A stretch of DNA of 64,000 bases from contig NZ_LZYB01000002.1 in assembly GCF_001677335.1 (NCBI RefSeq), forward strand, positions 248,001 to 312,000, written 5' to 3'. The position numbers were made by a program, and so were the translations under genes. Below the pieces are notes generated by a model, which was not told the DNA's origin, did not search any database, and saw nothing but the letters and a program-made list of their open reading frames with translations. The DNA comes from Erythrobacter dokdonensis DSW-74 (GTDB lineage: Bacteria > Pseudomonadota > Alphaproteobacteria > Sphingomonadales > Sphingomonadaceae). Of this stretch, positions 24,447-34,846 are shown piece after piece. Positions within the stretch are counted from its first letter, which is position 1, and every line of letters begins with the position of its first letter.

Positions 24447-25385
24447 CTACTTGGCGGCGAGGATATAGCCTTCCTCGTCCAGAGCCTCGATCGCGCGCAG
24501 GGCAATGGCGGAACGCACGGCGCCTGCCCGCCAGTTCTGGCGGTCTGCGTAAAATTCGCTCAGGACAGCCCGGTCGAGCTTCGACATTTCCGGTGCCGCA
24601 TCCGGATTGCCGCCGGTATCGGTGAACAGGTTGAGGATCGAATCCGTCGGGATCTCCGGGCGCGAACCCGGGCGGAGTTCGACCAGCATCTGCATGGTGA
24701 GGTAATCGCCCAATTGCTGGGTCGTGATGCCGTCCAGCGCGTCGATATCGATGACCGTAAAGCTGTGCGAGATTGTGACAGGCGCCATCCAGCTGTACAT
24801 GATGCCGCCCGGTTCAAATCCGACCGGCTGGAACTGGAGTGCGAGCTGTCCGGCGCGTACGGGCGCCGTCGGCTGGTTGCCGAACTTCATGCGCATCGCC
24901 TCGTTCGGGATATAGGCCCAGTTGTAGACCGGACGCTGCTTGCGGATCAGTCGGCGCTTTTCGGGTTTGTAGAGCGCCTGGAACGCCTCGACATGGTTAT
25001 CGTCGAGCCAGTTGACGAACTTGTGCGCGTCATCGTGAAACACCACCACCGAATTGGCGCGGCAGCCCGGTTCGCCCATCGCGATCCCGAATTGGGCAAG
25101 ATTGGCCTCGATCCGTGCCCTGACCGGCTCGGCAAGTTCGGGTGGCGCATTGTCGATCCCCACGCACAGCGGCTCGCTGCGTCTGGCGATCACGCGTTCG
25201 GTATTGTTGAGGCTGCGCCACAGGAAGGTGCGGATTTCCTTCTCGGTGTAGCCGTCGACGATGATTTCGCCGGTTTCGGCCTCGCCTGCGCCGACTGCCT
25301 CGTCCGGTTGCTGCGCCGACAAGGCGGTCGTCGGAACAAGCGCGGCGGTTGCGGCGGCAAGCAGGGCAGTGAAAGCAGGTTTCAT
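24447..25385 (-). CDS. Secreted protein of unknown function
   Basis: This 312-aa protein has a clear signal peptide (MKPAFTALLAAATAALVPTTALSAQ) followed by GEIIVDGYTEKEIRTFLW, a segment often seen at the start of secreted sphingomonad proteins. Its central part (ERVIARRSEPLCVGIDNAP...GEPGCRANSVVVFHDDAHKFVNWL) contains two Cys likely to pair. I recognise no catalytic family. ATG 25385 follows GAGGAGTCC. It is divergent from the amidohydrolase gene, with 153 bases between. Confidence 0.7.
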   Translation of the reverse strand: MKPAFTALLAAATAALVPTTALSAQQPDEAVGAGEAETGEIIVDGYTEKEIRTFLWRSLNNTERVIARRSEPLCVGIDNAPPELAEPVRARIEANLAQFGIAMGEPGCRANSVVVFHDDAHKFVNWLDDNHVEAFQALYKPEKRRLIRKQRPVYNWAYIPNEAMRMKFGNQPTAPVRAGQLALQFQPVGFEPGGIMYSWMAPVTISHSFTVIDIDALDGITTQQLGDYLTMQMLVELRPGSRPEIPTDSILNLFTDTGGNPDAAPEMSKLDRAVLSEFYADRQNWRAGAVRSAIALRAIEALDEEGYILAAK

Positions 25386-25538
25386 CGCGGACTCCTCGAA
25401 TAACCAGCATGTTATCATCACCCACCTGTAAATGCCAAATGAATGCTGACGGGGCGGGTCGGCCTTGCGAGGCTTGCCATCGGCGCCGCTGCGGCGCATC
25501 AGACGCGCGGGGTCGGTGATTTTGCGGAGAGAGAGAGA

Positions 25539-26819
25539 ATGACGGGACACATGCGCCGGGCAGCCGGCCTTGCGGGACTTGCGGCGCTGGTTGCGGCCAC
25601 CCCGCTCGCGGCGGAAACCGTGGCGATCCGCGCCGGAGCGGTGCTGGCCGATGCGGCGGGCGAGCCGAGCGGTCCGGCTACCATTCTGGTCGAGGATGGC
25701 AGGATCGTGTCGATCACCCCCGGTCACGGCGCGGTTGCCGCCGACCGCGAAATCGACCTTGCGCGCCTGACCGTGCTCCCCGGCCTGATCGATCTCCACA
25801 CCCACCTGACCGGCGATCCGGGCGGCGATTTCTGGAAGAAGGCGACAGAGCCTGACGAATGGGGCGTGGTGGTCGGCGCCAAGAACGCTCTGTTGACGGT
25901 GCGTGCCGGCTTCACCACCGTGCGCGAGGCGGGCAGCGGGCGGGATACGGCCTTTGCCCTAAGGCGCGGCACCGCCGAGGGGGTTATTCCTGGGCCACGG
26001 ATCGTGGCTGCTGGCCCGGCGCTCTCGATCATCGGCGGTCATGCCGACGTCAACGGCTTCCGTTCGGAGGTCAACGAACTGCTCGATAGCGGCTTCAACT
26101 GCACCGGCCCGGTCGAATGCGCTGCCAAGGTGCGGCTCGCCAGCCAGAACGGTTCGGACGTGATCAAGATCACCGCCACCGGCGGCGTGCTGAGCCAGCA
26201 GGGGCGCGGGCTGGAGGCCCATTTCACGCCCGAGGAGATGAAGGCGATTGCCGACACGGCGCATTCGCTTGGCCTGAAAGTCATGGCCCATGCCCATGGC
26301 GCGCGCGGCATCCAGCAGGCCGCCGAAGCGGGCATCGATTCGATCGAGCACGGCACCTATCTCGACGAAGACGCCGCGAAGGCGATGAAGGCCAACGGCA
26401 CCGTGCTCGTCCCCACCCTGATGGCGCTGGAGGGCGTTTCCGAAGGGCTGGGCAAGGGTGTTTATACCCCCGTCGTCGAAGACAAGATCCGGGCCGTCCA
26501 GCCGCTGATGGCCTCGCTCGTTTCCCGCGCCCGGCAGTATGGCGTTACCGTCGCCTTCGGCACGGATGCAGGCGTCTACAGCCACGGCCGCAATGCCGAA
26601 GAACTGGCGCTGATGCGGAAACAGGGCATGAGCGACCGCGAAGTGCTCGCCAGCGCGACCACCGGGGCCGCCAAGGTGCTCGGCATGGAAAGCCAGATTG
26701 GCCGCCTCGCGCCCGGCTATTCGGCCGATATCATCGCGGTGGATGGCAATCCGCTGGCCGATGTGAGCGTGCTGGAGAAGGTCGACTTCGTGATGGTGCG
26801 GGGAAGGGTGATCGAATAG
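25539..26819 (+). CDS. Metal-dependent amidohydrolase (secreted)
   Basis: This 426-aa protein has a signal peptide (about 1-25, ...AATPLAA) and an amidohydrolase TIM barrel. Metal ligands are visible: DLHTHL, the probable carboxylated lysine in VIKITATGG, HAHG, SIEHGTY and GTDAG. The C-terminus LAPGYSADIIAVDGNPLADVSVLE is typical of imidazolonepropionase/Xaa-Pro dipeptidase-like amidohydrolases. It probably hydrolyses peptides or cyclic amides in the periplasm; the substrate is unknown. ATG 25539 follows GAGAGAGAGAG. Confidence 0.88.
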   Translation: MTGHMRRAAGLAGLAALVAATPLAAETVAIRAGAVLADAAGEPSGPATILVEDGRIVSITPGHGAVAADREIDLARLTVLPGLIDLHTHLTGDPGGDFWKKATEPDEWGVVVGAKNALLTVRAGFTTVREAGSGRDTAFALRRGTAEGVIPGPRIVAAGPALSIIGGHADVNGFRSEVNELLDSGFNCTGPVECAAKVRLASQNGSDVIKITATGGVLSQQGRGLEAHFTPEEMKAIADTAHSLGLKVMAHAHGARGIQQAAEAGIDSIEHGTYLDEDAAKAMKANGTVLVPTLMALEGVSEGLGKGVYTPVVEDKIRAVQPLMASLVSRARQYGVTVAFGTDAGVYSHGRNAEELALMRKQGMSDREVLASATTGAAKVLGMESQIGRLAPGYSADIIAVDGNPLADVSVLEKVDFVMVRGRVIE

Positions 26820-26924
26820 CGGCGCGGGCGATACGGCCGGGCGCGCGATGCGGTTTTGCGCGCACAAGGTGGAATGGTCGAGCCGGAGATTGACTTGGCC
26901 GATAGGCGGCGCATTGTCCCGGAC

Positions 26925-27392
26925 ATGAACCCAGCAGCCCTACTTGCCGCCTTTGGTGCGGCCTTGTCGCTTGGTGTGCCCGTCCATGCCAGCACCGCTC
27001 AATGTCCCGATCCTGCCACCGCGCCCGCAGAGATCGAACAGACCATCCACGATTTCTTTGCTGCCCTGCGCGTGGCGGACAAGGCTCCGTTCGAGCAGGT
27101 GACGACCTCCTCCTTCTACGCTTTCGATGTGGGCCAGCGCTTTCCCGGCGCGGCGCTTGTCGACGCGGTTGTCGATGCCCTCGGCAACGGGGTCGAGATC
27201 AACTGGAACCTCGGCCCGATGGACACCAACCTGCGCTGCGATGTCGCGTGGTCGCAGTGGGAGAATACCGGCAGCGCAGGCACGCCGCCCGATGTGCGGC
27301 CTGTGCGCTGGCTCGAATCCGCCGTGCTGGTTCATGACGGCAAGCGCTGGAAGCTCGATTTCTTCCATTCGCAGCGCGCCGCCGCCCGGTAG
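26925..27392 (+). CDS. NTF2/SnoaL-like secreted protein
   Basis: This 155-aa protein has a signal peptide (MNPAALLAAFGAALSLGVPVHA) and a cone-shaped NTF2-like domain (IEQTIHDFFAALRVADKAPFEQVTTSSFYAFDVGQRF ... HDGKRWKLDFFHSQR). Such domains serve as small enzymes or binding modules; no catalytic residues can be assigned. I chose ATG 26925 because the signal peptide begins there; TTG 26856 and ATG 26874 are in-frame alternatives. Confidence 0.65.
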   Translation: MNPAALLAAFGAALSLGVPVHASTAQCPDPATAPAEIEQTIHDFFAALRVADKAPFEQVTTSSFYAFDVGQRFPGAALVDAVVDALGNGVEINWNLGPMDTNLRCDVAWSQWENTGSAGTPPDVRPVRWLESAVLVHDGKRWKLDFFHSQRAAAR

Positions 27393-27469
27393 GGCGCGCG
27401 CCGGGCGCGGCCAAGGCGCCCCGCCTGTGCCGAACCGCTGGATTTGTCTGCGGTGACGCGCTAATGATG

Positions 27470-30086
<2,617 letters not shown>

Positions 30087-30090
<4 letters not shown>

Positions 30091-30644
30091 GCCGCCGCGC
30101 CCTTGCGCTGCTGGCCCCGCTGGCCTTGCTGCCGGGCGCCTGCGTCTCCACCCCCGAAGCCGCCGCCCCGATCGCGCGGGCCGAGGCGCCGCGCTTCGAT
30201 CCCTTCGTGTTCTTCCTCGGGGCAAGCCGCGGGGAGGGGACGCTGGACAAGGTGCTGTCCGATCCCGTCACCGTGCGGGTCGAAAGCCGCGGGCGCATAG
30301 AAATCGAGCCGCACCACGAAGCCAGCTGGGACGCCGCCGATACCCGCGTGCTGGTGCTCGATCAGACCGTCACCGAGGGCGACAAGCGCCCCCGCAAACG
30401 CCAGTGGCGCCTGATCGAGATCGCGCCGGGCTATTACGAGGGCAGCCTGACCGACGCGATCGGCAAGGTCACCGGGCGCAGCGAGGGTAACCGGCTGGTG
30501 CTCGAATACCGCATGAAGGGCGGCTTTCAGGTGCGGCAGGAGCTGACGCTGTGGGAGGACGGGCGCCGCGCGGCGAATGTGCTCAAGGTGAGCCATCTGG
30601 GCGTGACGGTTGCCGTGCTGGCGGAGGAGATTGTGAGGGGGTGA
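30087..30644 (+). CDS. DUF3833-like lipoprotein
   Basis: This 185-aa protein has a hydrophobic leader with Cys19 (PGAC, a non-standard lipobox) and a DUF3833-like lipocalin-type body (FDPFVFFLGASRGEGTLDKVLSDPVTVRVESRG, KRQWRLIEIAPGYYEGSLTDAIG, YRMKGGFQVRQELTLWEDG). Family function is unknown; it is often an outer-membrane lipoprotein. ATG 30087 overlaps the preceding stop (ATGA). The last codons and stop lie in an 8-bp tandem repeat. Confidence 0.75.
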
Positions 30645-30660
30645 GGGGGTGAGGGGGTGA
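30633..30660. repeat. 8-bp tandem repeat at the end of the DUF3833 gene
   Basis: GTGAGGGG is repeated three times plus GTGA, with an exact 8-base period. The first copies encode the last residues and the stop (30642-30644). A gain or loss of a unit would change the C-terminus. It marks the left border of the low-GC island. Confidence 0.75.
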
Positions 30661-30667
30661 CTCGGAA

Positions 30668-31321
30668 CTAGACCGGTCTCGCCCGGATGTAACATGTGCC
30701 CTCATGCAGATCGCGCTTCTCTACGGAAAAGCCAGCAAGTTCGAATAGAGCTTGGAGTTGGTCAGGACTAATGAATCCGTAGAAGGAAGTGCCTCTGAGG
30801 TGATCGATGATGATGCCATCTCGAAACTGTCGCGCGTTGTGCATTGCCGCCATACGGGTGAAATCGGAATTTCTGTACTGCACGCAGGAAAAAATCTCAC
30901 CATCCCGGCGAAGTTTTCTTCGAATCCTTCGCAGAATTTCAATACGAATTTTGGGTATTGGTATGATCTGCAGTACATTTAGTAAAAACGCACGATCAAA
31001 CTCATCTGAAAGTTCAATAAACTCTTTTGTATTTATCGCTCTAACACTATTTTTTGCCTCTACGATGTCCTTTATCGAACACGTCTTTTCATGCAATTTC
31101 TGTTCGCGCTCAATTTGCACTAAAGAATCGACGACTGTTAGTTGATTCGTAGTCTGCAGAATTTCTGTCAAATATCGTAATTTGCCGGTTCCATAGTCGA
31201 CCGTATTTTCAACCGGAGCTAGTTCAGAAATCAGACCCAGAAGAAATTTGTTCTTTTGGGCTACTGGCTTTGCGGCATTTTCCGAACGAATAATGCCGTA
31301 TTTCGGTATCCTATAGCGCAT
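30668..31321 (-). CDS. Class I SAM-dependent methyltransferase-like protein (low-GC island)
   Basis: This 217-aa protein has a methyltransferase Rossmann core: motif I VDYGTGKLRYLTEI (about residues 41-54), motif II LTVVDSL, then FDRAFLLNVLQIIPIPKIRIEILRRIRRKLRRDGEIF, the usual post-III arrangement. The substrate is unknown. ATG 31321 lies inside the end of the upstream gene (11-base overlap) behind AAGGTG, so the two are translationally coupled. Base composition is sharply lower in GC than the neighbours (35 percent in the row 31021-31080), suggesting recent acquisition. Confidence 0.7.
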   Translation of the reverse strand: MRYRIPKYGIIRSENAAKPVAQKNKFLLGLISELAPVENTVDYGTGKLRYLTEILQTTNQLTVVDSLVQIEREQKLHEKTCSIKDIVEAKNSVRAINTKEFIELSDEFDRAFLLNVLQIIPIPKIRIEILRRIRRKLRRDGEIFSCVQYRNSDFTRMAAMHNARQFRDGIIIDHLRGTSFYGFISPDQLQALFELAGFSVEKRDLHEGTCYIRARPV

Positions 31322-32045
31322 TTATCACCTTGCGAACGGAGGCTTTGGCGTCCGGATCGTGTGCGATCTGTTCGATTTGCGCTCTCGCGGTGCTCGACAG
31401 TCTTGGCCACTGCTGGCGCATTGCAAACGCCGCGACGGGGCATATGGCAATCACTGCGGCTGCAGGTAGCCACATTTGAAAGGAAATAAAAATCAACGAG
31501 AAAACGAGGCACAAAAATATGAGTTCTTCGAGTACCCAAAAATTACTCCAAAGCCAAAGCGCTTGATGTATATCGTGCTTGTCAACGACAGTATTATCTT
31601 TGGTTGAGGATGCAAACCTATAAAAAATCTGCCTCATCGTCGGATTTCTGTTTCTTTTGAATTTTAAGATTTTGCTTTCGCTCGGATTGATCCCGACCAA
31701 TCGAGCGAGAGGCACGAAAATATAGTTCGTGTCGAATTTTTCTCGTATTTTTATTGGCTTTTGTATCTGATCGTGAATTTGGAAATAGTAAAAACTGAAG
31801 GCTGTTAATAAAGATGTGATTATTGTTGGCACATGAATCCATCGAAGCTCCTCTGGAAGTGCTTCTCTGGGTAGAAGATTTAAAAAGGAATCTTCAAAAA
31901 TTCGATCAAATTTAGGGTTCTGTCTGAGAACGTAGATTAAAATTGTGGCTTCCCAGAACGTGAATCCGGCGAGTTTTTGCAGCATTTCGGCATAGTTATT
32001 GGGTCTAGCGAAAAGTGGGACAACAGCCTTTATAAGATTTGTCAC
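31311..32045 (-). CDS. Predicted membrane protein of unknown family (low-GC island)
   Basis: This 244-aa protein starts with GTG at 32045 (ribosome site GGGAG, 9 bases). It has one membrane segment near residues 72-93 (VPTIITSLLTAFSFYYFQI) and two close to the C-terminus (EELIFLCLVFSLIFISFQMWLPAAAVIAICPVAAFA). Between them lies a soluble loop (REKFDTNYIFVPLARLVGINPSESK...). I recognise no family. It is the promoter-proximal gene of a two-gene low-GC unit with the methyltransferase-like gene. A toxin/defence or modification role is possible but not shown. Confidence 0.65.
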   Translation of the reverse strand: MTNLIKAVVPLFARPNNYAEMLQKLAGFTFWEATILIYVLRQNPKFDRIFEDSFLNLLPREALPEELRWIHVPTIITSLLTAFSFYYFQIHDQIQKPIKIREKFDTNYIFVPLARLVGINPSESKILKFKRNRNPTMRQIFYRFASSTKDNTVVDKHDIHQALWLWSNFWVLEELIFLCLVFSLIFISFQMWLPAAAVIAICPVAAFAMRQQWPRLSSTARAQIEQIAHDPDAKASVRKVINAL

Positions 32046-32168
32046 GGCTCATGGCTCCCATCGCGCTCTAAGGTCCCAACTCTGACATAGGGAGGTGCGT
32101 CCGTCACGAGTTTTCCGCGCCCTTTCAACCCCTTTCCTACACCCCACCCCCTCAGTCATCCTCCCGCG

Positions 32169-32834
32169 ATGACCCGCACCCCGTCCCCCCGTTCGCCCAG
32201 CAGCGCGGCCAAGCTTCGCGCTGTTCCTGACACCCCTGAAACGCCCCGTGGCCGACGCCATGATGGCTGGACCCGCGAAAAGCAGGTCGCTTTCCTGCGC
32301 CAGCTCTCCGCCACGCATTCGGTCTCGGAAGCCGCGCGGTCGGTGGGGATGAGCCGGCAATCGGCCTATCAGCTCCGATCACGCCTCAAGGGCCAGCCCT
32401 TCGATCTGGCGTGGGAGGTGGCGTTTCACCATTCCTATGATGTGCTCGCCCACACCGCGCTCGAACGGGCCTTGAACGGCGTCGAGGTGCCGGTGTTCTT
32501 TCAGGGCGAGCAGGTCGGCTCCTACCGCCGGTTTGACGAGCGGCTGACGGTCGCGCTGCTGTCGCGCTTTACCATGGGCGGCAATCCCGCCTTCGGCCGC
32601 CTAGGGCCGATGGCCGAGCGCCACGCCCGCGATTTCGAGGCGCTGCTGGCAAAGCTGGAAGCGGGCGAGGCGGTGGCAACCGGTGCGCTTTCTCCGCAAG
32701 ACCCGGACGAGTTCGCAGCCTTGCGCGGCGGCTTCGGGGCTGCGGAACAGGGGGGCTTCCCCTGTCCGTCAAGCATGAGCGATGACGAATTAATGGATGT
32801 ATTACAGGAACATGGCTGGGAAGGCGATGCTTGA
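32169..32834 (+). CDS. Helix-turn-helix protein conserved in sphingomonads
   Basis: This 221-aa protein has an N-terminal homeodomain-like HTH at about residues 35-75 (WTREKQVAFLRQLSATHSVSEAARSVGMSRQSAYQLRSRL). It is followed by a helical region (HHSYDVLAHTALERALNGVEVPVFFQGEQVGSYRRFDERLTVALLSRF). The C-terminal third is acidic and probably flexible. It resembles small uncharacterised sphingomonad regulators; DNA binding is inferred. It directly follows the low-GC island but has normal high GC, so it is probably native. Confidence 0.7.
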   Translation: MTRTPSPRSPSSAAKLRAVPDTPETPRGRRHDGWTREKQVAFLRQLSATHSVSEAARSVGMSRQSAYQLRSRLKGQPFDLAWEVAFHHSYDVLAHTALERALNGVEVPVFFQGEQVGSYRRFDERLTVALLSRFTMGGNPAFGRLGPMAERHARDFEALLAKLEAGEAVATGALSPQDPDEFAALRGGFGAAEQGGFPCPSSMSDDELMDVLQEHGWEGDA

Positions 32835-32855
32835 CAGGTTGTCAAGTTTGTCAAG

Positions 32856-33593
32856 TTACGCGGCGCGCTCGATGCGGTTGCGGCCGGCTTGCTTGGCGGC
32901 ATAGAGCGCGGTGTCGGCGCGGGTGATCATGCGGTCTGCCGGCTCTCCTGCAAGGCGCTCGGCGAGGCCGAAGCTTGCGGTCATTTGCCACGGGCCGGCC
33001 GAAACGATCAGCGGGGTCTGCGCCACCGCGACCCGCACCGCCTCGATCCGCGCGGCAAAGGCGGGGAAGTCGGCATCGCGGGCAGCGATCAGGAATTCCT
33101 CGCCGCCGATGCGCGCCACCAGCCACTCGGCAGGGAGCAGCTTCCGGAGCATCGCGGCAAAGTGGACGAGGCTGGCATCGCCCGCGTCATGGCCGAGCCG
33201 GTCGTTGACCCTCTTGAAGAAATCGATGTCGGCAATCGCCAGCGCGATCCTGTCGGGTGTTCCGGCCCATTGTTCCAGCCGGGCCAGCGCCGCACGGCGG
33301 TTCGCCAGTCCGGTCAGCGGATCCTGGTGGGCCATCCGTTCAAGCTCGCGGCGCGAGGCGTCGAGCCTCAGGGTCAGGGCCGCGATCCACGCAAAGGCGA
33401 GGCTTGCCACCACCAGCGGGATCGCCACCGCGGCAACCATCGTGCCTGCATAGTCGATCGTGCCGAACATCGTGAAAGACAGATGCGCGAACATGGCCGA
33501 GGCGATGACCGACGCGCCAACCACCAGCAGGTCGGTCCGCCAGAGGTGGCGGCGCAGGGCACCGGGGGTGCGGGGGGCAAGGGGGGTGAACAT
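32856..33593 (-). CDS. Membrane-anchored diguanylate cyclase (GGDEF)
   Basis: This 245-aa protein has two N-terminal membrane helices (about 20-42 and 48-74), then a GGDEF domain with DPLTGLANRRAAL (91-103), DIDFFKRVNDRLGHDAGD and the active site GGEEF (163-167). It should make cyclic-di-GMP. The inhibitory I-site (RxxD five residues before GGEEF) is absent: the position reads PAEW. So product feedback is unlikely. The short membrane part is not a recognisable sensor domain. Confidence 0.9.
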   Translation of the reverse strand: MFTPLAPRTPGALRRHLWRTDLLVVGASVIASAMFAHLSFTMFGTIDYAGTMVAAVAIPLVVASLAFAWIAALTLRLDASRRELERMAHQDPLTGLANRRAALARLEQWAGTPDRIALAIADIDFFKRVNDRLGHDAGDASLVHFAAMLRKLLPAEWLVARIGGEEFLIAARDADFPAFAARIEAVRVAVAQTPLIVSAGPWQMTASFGLAERLAGEPADRMITRADTALYAAKQAGRNRIERAA

Positions 33594-33858
33594 TGCAACA
33601 TCAGGTTAGCAGCGGACCTGTCGCGATTGTCTTAACGCCGGTCTAGGAGCCCGCGATTAGGAGAACCCTCTCTTCCGTGCTAGAGGCACGGTTGCTGACG
33701 TCGAAATTTGCGACGGACTTCGAACTTTGCGCTCCGCCGCCTGGGCTCTGGCCCCCCGGCGTTAACCAGACGACGACTTCCTTTCATCGGACGATTTGAC
33801 GCACTTCCCGCCCGCATGTCGCAGGCGGGCAACGACATGTTCTTGAAAGGAACACACC
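33594..33858 (+). promoter_or_regulatory. Upstream/leader region of the cold-shock gene
   Basis: 265 bases without a gene lie between the divergent diguanylate cyclase and cold-shock genes. Near the 3' end, CCCGCC (33807-33812) can pair with GGCGGG (33824-33829) just before the AAAGGAA ribosome site (33846-33852). Cold-shock genes often have long structured leaders; the transcription start cannot be placed from sequence. Confidence 0.4.
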
Positions 33859-34071
33859 ATGAGCAAGACCGGAACCGTGAAGTTCTTCAACAGCGACAAG
33901 GGCTATGGCTTCATCCAGCCCGACGATGGTTCGTCCGACAGCTTCGTCCACATCACCGCCGTTCAGGCAGCGGGCATGGCGACGCTCGATAAGGACCAGC
34001 GCCTGAACTACGAACTGGAGCGCGGGCGCAACGGCAAGGAAAGCGCCGTGAACCTTTCGGCCGCCGACTGA
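33859..34071 (+). CDS. Cold-shock domain protein (CspA family)
   Basis: This 70-aa single cold-shock domain has RNP1 KGYGFIQ (14-20) and an RNP2-like DSFVHI (about 27-32; usual form DIFVHI). It binds single-stranded nucleic acid and acts as an RNA chaperone. The ribosome site AAAGGAA is well placed. A 10-bp GC-rich hairpin after the stop probably ends the transcript. Confidence 0.93.
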   Translation: MSKTGTVKFFNSDKGYGFIQPDDGSSDSFVHITAVQAAGMATLDKDQRLNYELERGRNGKESAVNLSAAD

Positions 34072-34085
34072 GCGAGGATACCGGG

Positions 34086-34113
34086 GCAGGACGGCGCAAG
34101 GGTGCCGTCCTGC
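34086..34113 (+). terminator. GC-rich hairpin downstream of the cold-shock gene
   Basis: GCAGGACGGC (34086-34095) pairs perfectly with GCCGTCCTGC (34104-34113) around an 8-nt loop, 15 bases after the csp stop. No T-run follows, so termination is plausible but not certain. Confidence 0.4.
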
Positions 34114-34161
34114 TCCACCCCTAGCCGCCTTCCCCTCTCTCTTACGGCAAGGACATTCCCC

Positions 34162-34389
34162 ATGGCCCAGACCTACGAATTCTATTGCGAACGCGCGGAC
34201 GAGGCGGCGGCGCTCGCCGATGCGGCGACGCTCGAGAATGTCCGTGAGCGTGAACTGCGCTCGGAAAAGACCTGGCGAGGCCTTGCCGAACAGGCCCGCA
34301 AGACCGCGATCCAGCGCGAAAAGGCCGAGCGTGAGCGGGCCGGGAAACGCGCTGCCGAAGCCGAAGAGGCGCTCGCCCGCGACGACTGA
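34162..34389 (+). CDS. Small coiled-coil protein of unknown function
   Basis: This 75-aa, highly charged, helical protein (ADEAAALADAATLENVRERELRSEKTWRGLAEQARKTAIQREKAERERAGKRAAEAEEAL) shows heptad-like spacing. It starts at ATG 34162 after AAGGACA. No family is recognised; similar short stress-linked proteins are common in sphingomonads. It lies between the cold-shock gene and a ribosome-associated factor gene, which suggests a stress context only. Confidence 0.6.
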   Translation: MAQTYEFYCERADEAAALADAATLENVRERELRSEKTWRGLAEQARKTAIQREKAERERAGKRAAEAEEALARDD

Positions 34390-34482
34390 TCGCCGCTGCC
34401 GATTTCGGCTGGAAACCTCCTGCGTCTCTCCCCATATTGAATGGTGCAACAGAACCATAACAAGCGCGAGGAGGAGAGCCCC

Positions 34483-34833
34483 ATGGCAATGCAGTTCCAG
34501 TTCAATACCGACAGTTCGGTGATGGGCACGGAAAACGTGGCGGAGCGGATCGAACAGCAGGTGCGCCACCGGCTGGCGCGGTTCGAGGACCGGCTCACCC
34601 GCATCGAGGTGCATGTGAGCGACGTCAACGGGCGCAAGCATGGCGCGGATGACAAGCATTGCATGATCGAGGCGCGCCCGCGTGGCGGTCGTCCGATCGG
34701 GGTGACGGGCAAGGCAGCCGATGTCGATGCCGCGGCGCGGATCGCAGCCAATACGCTCGCCGAACGGCTCGAGCGGGTGTTCGGCAAGGCCGAGCGGCAC
34801 AAGCACGACCCCTCGCCCGACAAGGCGCTCTGA
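34483..34833 (+). CDS. HPF/RaiA-family ribosome-associated protein (short form)
   Basis: This 116-aa protein has the sigma-54-modulation/HPF beta-alpha-beta fold: FQFNTDSSVMGTENVAERIEQQVRHRLARFEDRLTRIEVHVSDVNGRKHGADDKHCMIEARPRG. The family binds ribosomes in stationary phase and blocks or dimerises them. It lacks the C-terminal dimerisation domain of long HPF. ATG 34483 follows GAGGAGGAGAG. Confidence 0.75.
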   Translation: MAMQFQFNTDSSVMGTENVAERIEQQVRHRLARFEDRLTRIEVHVSDVNGRKHGADDKHCMIEARPRGGRPIGVTGKAADVDAAARIAANTLAERLERVFGKAERHKHDPSPDKAL

Positions 34834-34846
34834 CAGGGAAGGGGGC

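Noticed and set aside
30668..32045. Island bounded by transposon ends or att repeats
   Set aside because: I compared both flanks and found no inverted or direct repeats shared by the two sides; only a local 8-bp tandem repeat exists at the left.
32169..32834. Small terminase subunit or phage gene
   Set aside because: The HTH could suggest it, but there is no large terminase or any phage gene nearby, and GC content is native.
33594..33858. Small gene in the region before the cold-shock gene
   Set aside because: Short frames there have no ribosome site or similarity; a structured leader is more likely.
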